34,556 bases of DNA, taken from the NCBI GenBank assembly GCA_910588215.1, contig CAJUQJ010000042.1:1-34556 (forward strand), written 5' to 3'. The position numbers were made by a program, and so were the translations under genes. Source of the DNA: an uncultured Lachnospiraceae bacterium (GTDB lineage Bacteria > Bacillota > Clostridia > Lachnospirales > Lachnospiraceae). The notes under the pieces were generated by a model that worked only from the letters and a program-made list of their open reading frames with translations, did not search any database and was not told the origin of the DNA. Shown in pieces: positions 7,736 to 15,764 of this stretch (position 1 is the first letter of the stretch; every line of letters starts with the position of its first letter).

Positions 7736-8680
7736 ATGAATAAGAAAACAGCTACCGCCCTAATCTTAACAGCATCTTCCATTAGTGCAATGCACGTTAT
7801 AAACCGAATACACACTTCACTCTGCACTGTCAAAAACTTACTGAGTAATTCAGAAAACCAATATTATGAGTGGCGCTTCGGCAAGATTAGATACCAGAAA
7901 AAAGGCAGTGGTACCCCTCTCCTATTTATTCATGATCTTACCGTCGGAAGTTCCAACTATGAATACCACAGATTGATCAACAATCTCACAGATCAACATG
8001 AAATATACTCGATCGATCTGCTTGGCTATGGACTATCAGATAAACCGACCATGACCTACACCGGAAATATTTACGAACAACTGGTAAGCGATTTTATCAA
8101 GAATGTAATTCACAGAAAAACATCCATAATCGTAACCGGGGAATCCGTTCCTTTTGTGATCATGTCCTGTCACAATAATCCGGAACTCTACAACAAATTA
8201 ATCTGCATTAATCCACAGAACCTTTATTTACAGAACCAGATTCCTTCCAGACAGACACAGATTTTGAAGTTTTTCTTTGAAACGCCAATCCTGGGAACTT
8301 TTACGTATCACATCTTTGCCAACAAACATATGATACGTAAATCTTTCAAAGAAGAATATTTCTATCAACCTGGTGAGATCAAAGAAAAATATATATACAA
8401 CTATGTAGAGGCTGCACATATCGGCAAATACAATTCCAAATTTGCATTTGCCAGTTACATCGCTAAATATATGAATATGAATATTCTTCATGAACTGAAA
8501 GAAATAGATAACAGTATCTTAATGATCGGCGGAGAAAAGGAAAAGGACATTAAGACCACCATCGAAAACTACAAGTATTACAATCCGGCAATTGAAGAAG
8601 TCTATATTCCCCAGACGAAACATTTTCCTCACTTGGAATCGCCGGACGAAATGTTGAAAGAAATAGAAATGTTCCTCTAA
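7736..8680 (+). CDS. Alpha/beta hydrolase
   Basis: A 314-aa alpha/beta-hydrolase fold protein with a mildly hydrophobic N-terminus (residues 7-22) that could be an uncleaved anchor. The oxyanion region is PLLFIHDLTVGSSNYEY (about residues 62-78), followed by the DLLGYGLSDKP strand-loop typical of the fold. The nucleophile elbow is TGESVPFVIM, with Ser as nucleophile and Pro where a small residue is usual. The acid lies near GGEKEKD, and the catalytic His in TKHFPHLESPDEML. The ribosome binding site is AAAAGGAG, 10 nt upstream. I recall homologues in Lachnospiraceae with the same N-terminal layout (YYEWRFGKI). Substrate unknown. It sits alone between a pseudogene and a terminator. Confidence 0.85.
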   Translation: MNKKTATALILTASSISAMHVINRIHTSLCTVKNLLSNSENQYYEWRFGKIRYQKKGSGTPLLFIHDLTVGSSNYEYHRLINNLTDQHEIYSIDLLGYGLSDKPTMTYTGNIYEQLVSDFIKNVIHRKTSIIVTGESVPFVIMSCHNNPELYNKLICINPQNLYLQNQIPSRQTQILKFFFETPILGTFTYHIFANKHMIRKSFKEEYFYQPGEIKEKYIYNYVEAAHIGKYNSKFAFASYIAKYMNMNILHELKEIDNSILMIGGEKEKDIKTTIENYKYYNPAIEEVYIPQTKHFPHLESPDEMLKEIEMFL

Positions 8681-8689
8681 TCTATTTTA

Positions 8690-8775
8690 CAGCACTGCAA
8701 AGCAGCAGGGTATTTGACCCTCGCGGCAGTCGCCAAATGTCTGCAAGCAGTCACTCGGCTCGTCACTCGCGGAAA
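8690..8775 (-). repeat. Dispersed hairpin repeat (minus-strand copy)
   Basis: Read on the minus strand this gives CCGCGAGTGACGAGCC, GACTGCTTGCAGACATTTGG, CGACTGCCGCGAGGGTC and AAATACCCTGCTGCTTTGCA. It matches the plus-strand copy at 30049-30145 almost base for base. It lies just after the hydrolase stop codon. Confidence 0.85.
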
Positions 8776-8829
8776 TAAATTAAGACATAAAGAAGCATCA
8801 AAAAATTAATCTATAAATCTCAAACCAGA

Positions 8830-8877
8830 AAATACCGAAGAAACAAGAATGAACAATCTCTTGCTTCTCCGGTATTT
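8830..8877. terminator. Bidirectional terminator between convergent genes
   Basis: AAATACCG and CGGTATTT form the base of a long hairpin with further pairing inside (GAAG/CTTC, CAAGA/TCTTG). A T run follows on the plus strand. It separates the plus-strand hydrolase from the convergent minus-strand chimeric ORF. Confidence 0.85.
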
Positions 8878-8900
8878 TTATCTTCCGTCATTTCAAACTA

Positions 8901-9917
8901 TTACATTTTTCTCCAATATCCGATCTGACGCTCATTGATCTCTTTGATAGTATCTACATTCACTTTAAAGTTCCTGTCGATATCCATCAGACCATTGATC
9001 TCCTGCTGTACATCTGTTACCTGCGTATAGCAATAACCGCATACATAAGGAATCTCCTTGACAGCCGTAGTGATCTTATCAAATCTCTTGATAAAATCTT
9101 CTTCCGTATTTACCTTATTGCCATAAGAACAAGCCAGTAGATAATACAGATACACAAACAGGCAACCACCGAACAAATACCAGACAGAAACCGGAAAACG
9201 TTCCGGTAGATAAGCTGTCTTCCCATAATAAAATAAACAAGGAAGTCCCAGGCATATACTGATCACCATGATCTGCCATTTACATTTGATCTGTTTCTTA
9301 CAAAACCAGATACCGACTGCAAAAAAGAAACTATACTGCAGTACAGGAAATGTCACATAATGTCTGGAACCCACAAACAAAGCCAACCAGGAATTTTGAA
9401 TCTTGTCATAAGGAAGAAAACATAAACTCCCACTGGTCAGGGCACATAAGACCAAGATCTTACCGTTCATCCTTTTTAAAAGCGGAAAACAGAGAATACC
9501 GATCAACAACATTGCCGAGAAAGATACGAGAAATTCCGACCACCCCGGATATTTCTTCAGGAACATGACTTCCCTGATAAAATCAATCCGAAAAATTTTT
9601 CCTTCTACAAGAGCTACATAGGCAATCCCTGAAAGATAGAAAGCGATCAGAATACGCAGCATGTTTTTCCCCATCTTACATGCGCCTTCCATCCATCCTT
9701 TTTGAAAATAGGCCATTTCTCCAACATAACCGAAACAAAAAACAAATCCCGAAAATGTTGTCAGATTTATAACATTGACCAGGAATCCCTGCACCGGATC
9801 ATCTTCTAGACCAAAGAACTGTATCGAATGACATAAGATCATGGTGATCGTAAGGATACCTTTCAGTATATCAATCTCTCTTTTTCTTCCTAATGCAGTC
9901 TTTATTCCGGCACACAT
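8901..9917 (-). CDS. Chimeric ORF: acyltransferase joined to GH2 tail
   Basis: One uninterrupted 338-codon frame made of two unrelated parts. Residues 1 to about 262 are a multi-pass acyltransferase-3-like membrane protein: it opens with RKREIDILKGILTITMILCH, with the family's Arg and His (His30), then about eight hydrophobic segments. From about residue 265 it switches to soluble sequence (SYGNKVNTEEDFIKRF, PYVCGYCYTQVTDVQQEINGL, IDRNFKVN). This is the extreme C-terminus of a glycoside hydrolase family 2 TIM barrel. The junction is near 9115-9135. The acyltransferase lacks its last segments and the GH2 lacks its catalytic acids, so I infer a deletion that fused two former neighbours; activity is doubtful. 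AGGAGG lies 12 nt before the ATG, so it is probably still translated. Confidence 0.8.
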   Translation of the reverse strand: MCAGIKTALGRKREIDILKGILTITMILCHSIQFFGLEDDPVQGFLVNVINLTTFSGFVFCFGYVGEMAYFQKGWMEGACKMGKNMLRILIAFYLSGIAYVALVEGKIFRIDFIREVMFLKKYPGWSEFLVSFSAMLLIGILCFPLLKRMNGKILVLCALTSGSLCFLPYDKIQNSWLALFVGSRHYVTFPVLQYSFFFAVGIWFCKKQIKCKWQIMVISICLGLPCLFYYGKTAYLPERFPVSVWYLFGGCLFVYLYYLLACSYGNKVNTEEDFIKRFDKITTAVKEIPYVCGYCYTQVTDVQQEINGLMDIDRNFKVNVDTIKEINERQIGYWRKM

Positions 9918-9968
9918 AACGAATGACTACCTCCTGTCAATTATACTATGATCTAGGTTAAATACAGA

Positions 9969-10199
9969 TCAGCCCTTAACTGCTCCGGCCGTAATACCGG
10001 CTACGATCTGCTTTTCAAAAATAATATAGATAATGATCATCGGCAAGGAAGCCACCATACTTGCAGTCAACGGACGCACATAATCCACCGTATAAGTTCC
10101 GGCAAAAGTTGGAATACCGATAGGCAGTGTAAAGAGACTTTCACTCATCGCACACAATAAGGGCCACAGGTAATTGTTCCAACTGCCGATAAAAGAAAA
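9969..10199 (-). pseudogene. Sugar ABC transporter permease, C-terminal fragment
   Basis: The frame reads FSFIGSWNNYLWPLLCAMSE, SLFTLPIGIPTFAGTYTVDY, then a membrane segment and the ending EKQIVAGITAGAVKG. This is the standard C-terminus of MalG/AraQ-type carbohydrate ABC permeases (binding-protein-dependent inner membrane component). Only about 75 of some 280 residues remain; the EAA coupling loop and the N-terminal membrane segments are missing. The upstream break at about 10199 joins directly to an unrelated plus-strand fragment. With the GH2 tail in the neighbouring chimera, it suggests a former oligosaccharide uptake and hydrolysis locus. Confidence 0.85.
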
Positions 10200-10363
10200 T
10201 CGTAGAGAATGTGACTGTAGACAAATTGAAACTAAATGAGAAATCCTTTGTCACAGTACGCATTGGCAATAAACCGGATGCAAAATATATCGGTGGATTT
10301 AATATCTTCGGTAAGACTTTCGGGGATTATGAACAGGACATTGTTCTTTCACTGGAATGTTGA
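10199..10363 (+). pseudogene. C-terminal fragment of a possible regulator
   Basis: The plus strand reads 54 protein-like codons without a start: VENVTVDKLKLNEKSFVTVR, then IGNKPDAKYIGGFNIFGKTF and GDYEQDIVLSLEC before a TGA. The ending (GGxNxFGxxFGDYxQDIV) looks like the tail of a conserved protein. I associate it, without certainty, with transcriptional regulators found beside sugar ABC transporters in Lachnospiraceae. Its N-terminus was lost at the same breakpoint that truncated the permease. Confidence 0.5.
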
Positions 10364-10397
10364 TCATTGTTACTCCATTCAAAAACGCTACAAATTC

Positions 10398-10506
10398 TAA
10401 CTGAACTTGTTCAGTTTACAGTGTCAGTTAATTAAGTCAGTACTCAGCATCTGCCATTTTATGTTTTTCAGAAAGAGAACTATAAAATGACAGACGCATC
10501 TGACTT
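10398..10506. repeat. Two hairpins downstream of rsmG
   Basis: First, AACTGAAC and GTTCAGTT form an 8-bp inverted repeat at 10398-10415. Second, a long imperfect palindrome runs from 10432 to 10508: its outer arms are TTAAGTCAG/CTGACTTAA, its inner arms TCTGCCATTTTAT/ATAAAATGACAGA, and a loop of about 20 nt lies between. The larger one would form a stem of roughly 25 bp with one bulge. No T run follows on either strand, so it is not a classic terminator; a small mobile repeat or RNA-processing site is possible. Confidence 0.6.
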
Positions 10507-10559
10507 AACCAAAGCGCTTCGCATTAATGATCCTCAAAGCAAATCATTTACATATCTTC

Positions 10560-11297
10560 TTAAAGAGGTTTCTTACTTGCCATTCCTGCTTTGCGCGGAT
10601 ATTTAACAGGCGTAGGGACACACTTTTCCACTACAAACAAATTACGAAACAAATCTGAATCAGGAAGATTAAAAGCTATCTGCTCCTCTATCTTACCACC
10701 AAGTGTCTTAATCGCATATTCCGCATTCTTCATCTCTTCCGTGATTTTCTCAGATTTATAAGATATGAATTTTCCTCCAACCTTAACATAAGGAAGGCAG
10801 TATTCTGAAAGCACAGAGAGATTTGCCACTGCTCTCGACACACAAAGATCATACTGCTCTCTCAACTGTCCGAGCTTTGCATAATCTTCTGCCCGTCCAT
10901 GAATCGCATCAATTCCATCCAGAGCAAGTTCTTCTATCACTTCTCTTAAAAAATCGATTCGCTTATGCAAAGAATCCATCAAAGTAACCTTCAAGTGCGG
11001 AAATGCAATTTTAAGTGGAATGCCCGGAAAACCACCACCCGTTCCGATATCGATCACCGAAGCAGGAAACATATGCAGATCATAGGCCTTCACTAGAGAA
11101 AGACTGTCAATAAAATGTTTCTTTAAAACCTCATTAAATTCTGTAATAGCAGTAAGGTTCATCACCTTATTCTTTTCTATCAACATCTCATAATATATAA
11201 GAAACTGCTGTACCTGCGAATCTGTCAAAACGATATGAAGTTCACTCAAATCCTTATAAAACTGTTTAAGATCATATTTATCAAGAATAGTATCCAT
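10560..11297 (-). CDS. rsmG: 16S rRNA m7G527 methyltransferase RsmG
   Basis: Methylates N7 of G527 in the 530 loop of 16S rRNA, using S-adenosylmethionine. The SAM-binding loop is VIDIGTGGGFPGIPLKIAFP (residues about 91-110). The conserved SLHKRIDFL and RAVANLSVLSEYCLPYVKVG segments follow. The 245-aa length is normal. The start is ATG 11297; no strong ribosome binding site is obvious immediately upstream. It is normally co-transcribed with mnmG in Firmicutes, but here a 182-bp MITE-like element sits between them. Confidence 0.96.
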   Translation of the reverse strand: MDTILDKYDLKQFYKDLSELHIVLTDSQVQQFLIYYEMLIEKNKVMNLTAITEFNEVLKKHFIDSLSLVKAYDLHMFPASVIDIGTGGGFPGIPLKIAFPHLKVTLMDSLHKRIDFLREVIEELALDGIDAIHGRAEDYAKLGQLREQYDLCVSRAVANLSVLSEYCLPYVKVGGKFISYKSEKITEEMKNAEYAIKTLGGKIEEQIAFNLPDSDLFRNLFVVEKCVPTPVKYPRKAGMASKKPL

Positions 11298-11342
11298 ATA
11301 TTTTATTTATCCTGCCATTTTCTATATTACATGATATGAAAT

Positions 11343-11524
11343 GATGCCAGGGTCAAAAGGTCATGTATGACATGCTTGCATGTCAAAACATGACTTTGGG
11401 ACCCGAAAAAACATGAAAAAGTAGCCCGATAGGGCGGATTTTGAATGTTTTAAGGATTGCGGGAGCATGAAATGCAGAGCAATCCGTAGGCATCAGGGGC
11501 AAAAAACCTTTTGACCCCAGCATC
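11343..11524. mobile_element. MITE-like element with TIRs and 8-bp target duplication
   Basis: The ends are near-perfect 19-bp inverted repeats: GATGCCAGGGTCAAAAGGT at 11343-11361, and ACCTTTTGACCCCAGCATC at 11506-11524 (two mismatches). Directly outside both ends lies the same 8-bp word, TATGAAAT (11335-11342 and 11525-11532), as expected of a target site duplication. The 182-bp body has no ORF but folds into strong hairpins. These are GTCATG..TGACATGC/GCATGTCA..CATGAC (11360-11394), GCCC/GGGC (11424-11435) and GGATTGC..GCAT/ATGC..GCAATCC (11454-11485). It is non-autonomous; no matching transposase is in the window. It separates mnmG from rsmG. Confidence 0.8.
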
Positions 11525-11604
11525 TATGAAATATTAAGATCATAAGATGCCATGCGGATTATCCCATGTCGTGCACTTCCACGATCCTGCTCGATATTCG
11601 GATA

Positions 11605-13539
11605 TCATGTTTTATGATAATGTTCCAAATATATCAACAACACAGAAATATCTGCCGGCGATACACCGGAAATCCTCGATGCCTGCCCTACTGAAACAGG
11701 TTTAAAATCAATAAGTTTTTGTCTTGCTTCCAACCGCAGCGAACTGATATCATTATAGTTAAGATCGGCCGGAATTCTTTTCTTTTCCATTTTCTTATAT
11801 TGCTCTACCTGGCGCATCTGCCGCTCGATATATCCCTCATATTTTACTTCAATCTCCACTTGCTCGATCACATCTTCAGGGAGAGGTATCCGCTTTGTAT
11901 CAATTTCTGCCAGTGTTTTGTATGTGAGTTCCGGCCGGCACATAAGCTCTGCCAGATTTGTACCTGTCTTTAACAAAGAACTACCGCATTTTTCCAAAAA
12001 GTCCTGATTCTCTTTTGCGGCTCCTATCACGGTATTCTTCAGACGATATATTTCTTCTTCTATCATTTTCTTCTTCTGAAGTGTCTTATGATAAACTTCA
12101 TCAGATACGAGTCCCACTTCATATCCGATCTGACGCAAACGCAGATCCGCATTATCCTGGCGAAGTAACAGTCTATATTCTGCTCTGGAAGTCATCATGC
12201 GGTAAGGCTCAAAGTTTTCTTTAGTCACAAGATCGTCAATCAACACTCCTATATATGCCTGAGAACGATCAAGAATAACAGGTTGTTTTCCCAATATGGT
12301 AAGAGCAGCATTGATACCGGCTATCAATCCCTGTGCCGCAGCCTCCTCATACCCGCTGCTTCCGTTAAATTGTCCGCCGCTGAACAATCCTTTAATATCC
12401 TTAAATTCCAAAGTTGGATATAACTGTCTCGGATTAATACAATCGTACTCGATCGCATAGGCATTTCTTACGATCTTACAATGTTCCAGCCCCGGCACAG
12501 TGCGATACATGGCAAGCTGTACATCCTCAGGAAGAGAAGAAGACATACCTCCGACATACATTTCATTGGTATGTATCCCTTCCGGTTCGATAAAAACCTG
12601 GTGCCTGTCCTTATCAGAAAATTTCACCACTTTATCTTCTATAGACGGACAGTATCTCGGACCTGTACCTTCAATGATTCCTGCATAAATGGGAGATCTG
12701 TCAAGGTTCGCCCTGATAATATCATGTGTATTCTCATTGGTGTAGGTCAACCAGCAGGATACCTGATCGATCTGCACATCCGCCGGATCGGTTAAAAAAG
12801 AAAAAGGTACTACTTTCTCATCTCCAAACTGTTCTTCCATCTTACTATAATCGATCGTATTGCCATCCATCCTGGCCGGAGTTCCTGTCTTAAATCTTCT
12901 CATCTCTATACCAAGATCTTCAAGAGACTCTGTCAGATAATTTGCCGCCTGCAGGCCATTCGGTCCCGTATAAGTAATAGCCTCCCCACACAGACATCTC
13001 GCTTTGAGATAGGTACCCGTACATAAGATAACCGCCTTACACTCATAAATTGCTCCCGTAAAAGTCATAACACCAGTTATTTTTTTAGTTGCAGCGCTTT
13101 CTTTATTATAATAACAGTCGTAATTATCTGTTAAGATCTTACATACCTCTGCCTGCTTGATCGTAAGATTTTCCTGATTCTCCAATACTTTACGCATTGC
13201 TCTGGAATACTCTGCTTTATCTGCCTGCGCGCGGAGAGAATGCACAGCGGGACCCTTAGACTTATTGAGCATCTTAGATTGTATAAAAGTCTTATCAATA
13301 ATATTACCCATCTCTCCGCCAAGCGCATCTATCTCACGGACCAAATGACCCTTGGAAGTTCCGCCGATATTCGGATTACAGGGCATCAATGCGATACTGT
13401 CCACACTGACTGTAAAGATTACTGTTCTTAACCCCAGCCGTGCACAGGCAAGCGCTGCTTCACACCCTGCATGTCCGGCACCGACAACGCACACATCTAC
13501 TTTATCCTGTATATAAGACTTATCAAATATCTCTGACAT
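11605..13539 (-). CDS. mnmG: tRNA uridine-5-carboxymethylaminomethyl synthase MnmG (GidA)
   Basis: FAD-dependent half of the MnmE-MnmG complex that installs (carboxymethyl)aminomethyl groups on the wobble uridine of several tRNAs. The FAD-binding Rossmann motif is VCVVGAGHAGCEAALA near residue 15. GidA signature segments are CNPNIGGTSKGHLVREIDAL and YCPSIEDKVVKF; the C-terminal helical tRNA-binding part ends in RISGVSPADISVLLIYLEH. I start at ATG 13539 (644 aa, MSEIFDKSYIQ), which has GGAGG 5 nt upstream; an in-frame ATG four codons earlier overlaps that site. It lies 38 bp after mnmE. Confidence 0.96.
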   Translation of the reverse strand: MSEIFDKSYIQDKVDVCVVGAGHAGCEAALACARLGLRTVIFTVSVDSIALMPCNPNIGGTSKGHLVREIDALGGEMGNIIDKTFIQSKMLNKSKGPAVHSLRAQADKAEYSRAMRKVLENQENLTIKQAEVCKILTDNYDCYYNKESAATKKITGVMTFTGAIYECKAVILCTGTYLKARCLCGEAITYTGPNGLQAANYLTESLEDLGIEMRRFKTGTPARMDGNTIDYSKMEEQFGDEKVVPFSFLTDPADVQIDQVSCWLTYTNENTHDIIRANLDRSPIYAGIIEGTGPRYCPSIEDKVVKFSDKDRHQVFIEPEGIHTNEMYVGGMSSSLPEDVQLAMYRTVPGLEHCKIVRNAYAIEYDCINPRQLYPTLEFKDIKGLFSGGQFNGSSGYEEAAAQGLIAGINAALTILGKQPVILDRSQAYIGVLIDDLVTKENFEPYRMMTSRAEYRLLLRQDNADLRLRQIGYEVGLVSDEVYHKTLQKKKMIEEEIYRLKNTVIGAAKENQDFLEKCGSSLLKTGTNLAELMCRPELTYKTLAEIDTKRIPLPEDVIEQVEIEVKYEGYIERQMRQVEQYKKMEKKRIPADLNYNDISSLRLEARQKLIDFKPVSVGQASRISGVSPADISVLLIYLEHYHKT

Positions 13540-13577
13540 ATTAACCTCCATGATTTCACTCTACGGAATCTCAAATC

Positions 13578-15011
13578 TTATTTTCCCATACAAAACTTAG
13601 AAAAGATCTCATTCACAAGATCCTCTCCTACTTCTTCTCCTATAATTCTGCCAAGTGATGCATAAGCACTCATCAGATCAATAGAATAGAAATCTTCCGG
13701 CATGTCCAGTTCCAAGCTTTTCTTTACCTGTACTATACTGTCAAGAGTATCCCGGATAGCTTCTTTATGCCGCATATTCGTGATATACACCTGATCGTTA
13801 TAAGTAATCCTGCCGTGGAAAAACATATCTTTGATAGCATTGACCAGATCTTCAATGCCGGAATCAGTCTTTGTCGAAGTCCTGATGATACACTTTTCGT
13901 TTTCTGCAGTCTTATCAGTATTTAAAGTTCTGTCAATTCCTTTTATCATATCATAAATATCATTTTCTCTGACTACTTCATTCAGATCAGACTTATTCAG
14001 CAGAATAATAGTATTTTTATGCCGGATCATATTCATGATCTCATAGTCATTATCGTCCAGAGGAAGAGAAGAATCCACAACATAAAGAATCAGATCGGCA
14101 TTCTCGGAAATCTTCTTCGCTCTGTCTACTCCTATCTTCTCTACTATATCCTCCGTGCGGCGGATACCTGCGGTATCAATGATATTCAAAGTAATTCCGC
14201 CAAGCGATATGATTTCTTCCAACGTATCCCTGGTCGTTCCTGCAATATCGGTCACGATCGCCTTCTCCTCTCCTACCAAGATATTTAACAGAGAAGATTT
14301 TCCTGCATTCGGTTTTCCGACGATAACCGTATTAATTCCCTCACGCAACATCCTGCCGTCATCTGCAGAATCTAACAATCCATTTAATTCTTTCATGATA
14401 TGATCTGTTTTCGCTGATAATCTGTCATGATGACCATCCAGACTGATATGCTCCGGATCATCCAGAGCAGATTCTATAAAAGCGATCTCATATAAGATAT
14501 CTTTCCGCAAATTTATTATTTTATCAGATAAAGAACCTTTTAGCTGCTTCACAGAAGACTGCAGGGCAAATTCATTCTTGGCGTGTATGATATCCATCAC
14601 TGCTTCCGCTTTTGACAAATCTATTCTTCCGTTCAAAAAGGCACGTTTCGTGAATTCTCCTGGCTCCGCTATCCTTGCTCCTGCACATATCACAGTAGCA
14701 AGAATCTTCCTCATCATAAGAATACCGCCATGACAGTTGATCTCCACCGTATCTTCTGCTGTATAACTCCGCGGAGCCTTCATCACTGTGACCATTACTT
14801 CGTCGATCACATTCTCACTTACTTCTGTTTCTTCTATAATAAATCCATAATGTATCGTATGCGTAGCATATTTCGTCAGAATTCTTTCATTCCTGCTGTT
14901 TCTGTATATCTTATCAACAATCATCAGAGCATCTTCTCCGCTGACACGTATGATACCGATTCCAGAATCAGACATAGCTGTTGCGATAGCCGCGATCGTA
15001 TCTGTCCTCAT
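13578..15011 (-). CDS. mnmE: tRNA modification GTPase MnmE (TrmE)
   Basis: Folate-binding GTPase partner of MnmG in wobble-uridine modification. The N-terminal formyl-THF domain (TIAAIATAMSDSGIGIIRVSG) is followed by a helical domain. The inserted G domain has G1 GKPNAGKSSL, G2 DIAGTTRD, G3 DTAGIR and G4 NKSD. The C-terminus ends FCMGK, with the conserved catalytic-site Cys in the C-x-GK motif. The start at ATG 15011 (477 aa) has GGAG 9 nt upstream and fits the family N-terminus; an upstream TTG would add nine unrelated residues. It is followed closely by mnmG. Confidence 0.96.
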   Translation of the reverse strand: MRTDTIAAIATAMSDSGIGIIRVSGEDALMIVDKIYRNSRNERILTKYATHTIHYGFIIEETEVSENVIDEVMVTVMKAPRSYTAEDTVEINCHGGILMMRKILATVICAGARIAEPGEFTKRAFLNGRIDLSKAEAVMDIIHAKNEFALQSSVKQLKGSLSDKIINLRKDILYEIAFIESALDDPEHISLDGHHDRLSAKTDHIMKELNGLLDSADDGRMLREGINTVIVGKPNAGKSSLLNILVGEEKAIVTDIAGTTRDTLEEIISLGGITLNIIDTAGIRRTEDIVEKIGVDRAKKISENADLILYVVDSSLPLDDNDYEIMNMIRHKNTIILLNKSDLNEVVRENDIYDMIKGIDRTLNTDKTAENEKCIIRTSTKTDSGIEDLVNAIKDMFFHGRITYNDQVYITNMRHKEAIRDTLDSIVQVKKSLELDMPEDFYSIDLMSAYASLGRIIGEEVGEDLVNEIFSKFCMGK

Positions 15012-15071
15012 AGAATAAAACTCCACTAAAAACGGCAAGATTTAAATATCCTGCCGTTTAAAAATAAAATA

Positions 15072-15710
15072 TTATCTGTTCCTGTCATACTTCTTTAAAA
15101 CCACGACCACATGTCTGAACGGCTCGTCGCCTTCGCTGTGTGTCGTGACATACTTATCATTCTGAAGTGCGGAATGTATGATCCTTCTCTCATAAGGATT
15201 CATTGGCTCCAAAGATACAGGTCTCTTCGTTCTCTTTACCTTATAAGAAATATTCTTTGCCAGGTTCTCCAAAGTTTCCTTTCTTCTCTGACGATAATTT
15301 TCCGTATCAACCTTCACCCTGATATAATTCTCAACATTCTTATTCACTACCAGAGATACAAGGTATTGCAAGGAATCCAGAGTCTGTCCTCTCTTACCGA
15401 TCAGCACACCCATATCGTCGCCGCTCAGATCGATTTCCATATAATTCTCGATCTCGTCATATTTTACATCCACGACAACCGTCATATCCATGGCTTCAAA
15501 GACATCTCTTAAGAAATCTTTTGCGGTATCCTGCACGGAAGACTTTACTCTCGCCCTAATGATAGCAGGTTTAGCGCCTATTCCAAGAAATCCGGTAGAT
15601 CCTTCCTCTACAACTTCATATTCCAGCTTATCACTGGTCACAGTAAATTTCTGACATGCTTCCGTGATCGCATCATTCACTGTCTTTGCAGATATCTCAA
15701 TAAATTCCAT
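15072..15710 (-). CDS. jag: RNA-binding protein Jag (KhpB/EloR)
   Basis: Cytoplasmic RNA-binding protein linked in Firmicutes to cell elongation and division control, and almost always encoded next to yidC. It has a Jag N-terminal domain (residues 1-50, with EEGSTGFLGIGAKPA), a KH domain with the GKRGQTLDSLQYLVSLVVNK loop and helix, and an R3H domain at the end (PMNPYERRIIHSALQ...HSEGDEPFRHVVV). The 212-aa length is typical. No long acidic linker is present. It lies about 55 bp downstream of yidC. Confidence 0.95.
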   Translation of the reverse strand: MEFIEISAKTVNDAITEACQKFTVTSDKLEYEVVEEGSTGFLGIGAKPAIIRARVKSSVQDTAKDFLRDVFEAMDMTVVVDVKYDEIENYMEIDLSGDDMGVLIGKRGQTLDSLQYLVSLVVNKNVENYIRVKVDTENYRQRRKETLENLAKNISYKVKRTKRPVSLEPMNPYERRIIHSALQNDKYVTTHSEGDEPFRHVVVVLKKYDRNR

Positions 15711-15764
15711 AAATATTCAATCCTCCATTCCTACATAAAATCACCCTGATAAAATCCGTTAATC

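Noticed and set aside
8901..9917. A genuine bifunctional acyltransferase-glycosidase
   Set aside because: Only the last ~70 residues of GH2 are present, without the catalytic acids, and the acyltransferase lacks its C-terminal segments; neighbouring fragments point to deletion.
12481..12795. 104-codon plus-strand frame inside mnmG
   Set aside because: It is antisense to strongly conserved mnmG coding sequence, with no ribosome binding site; a shadow frame.
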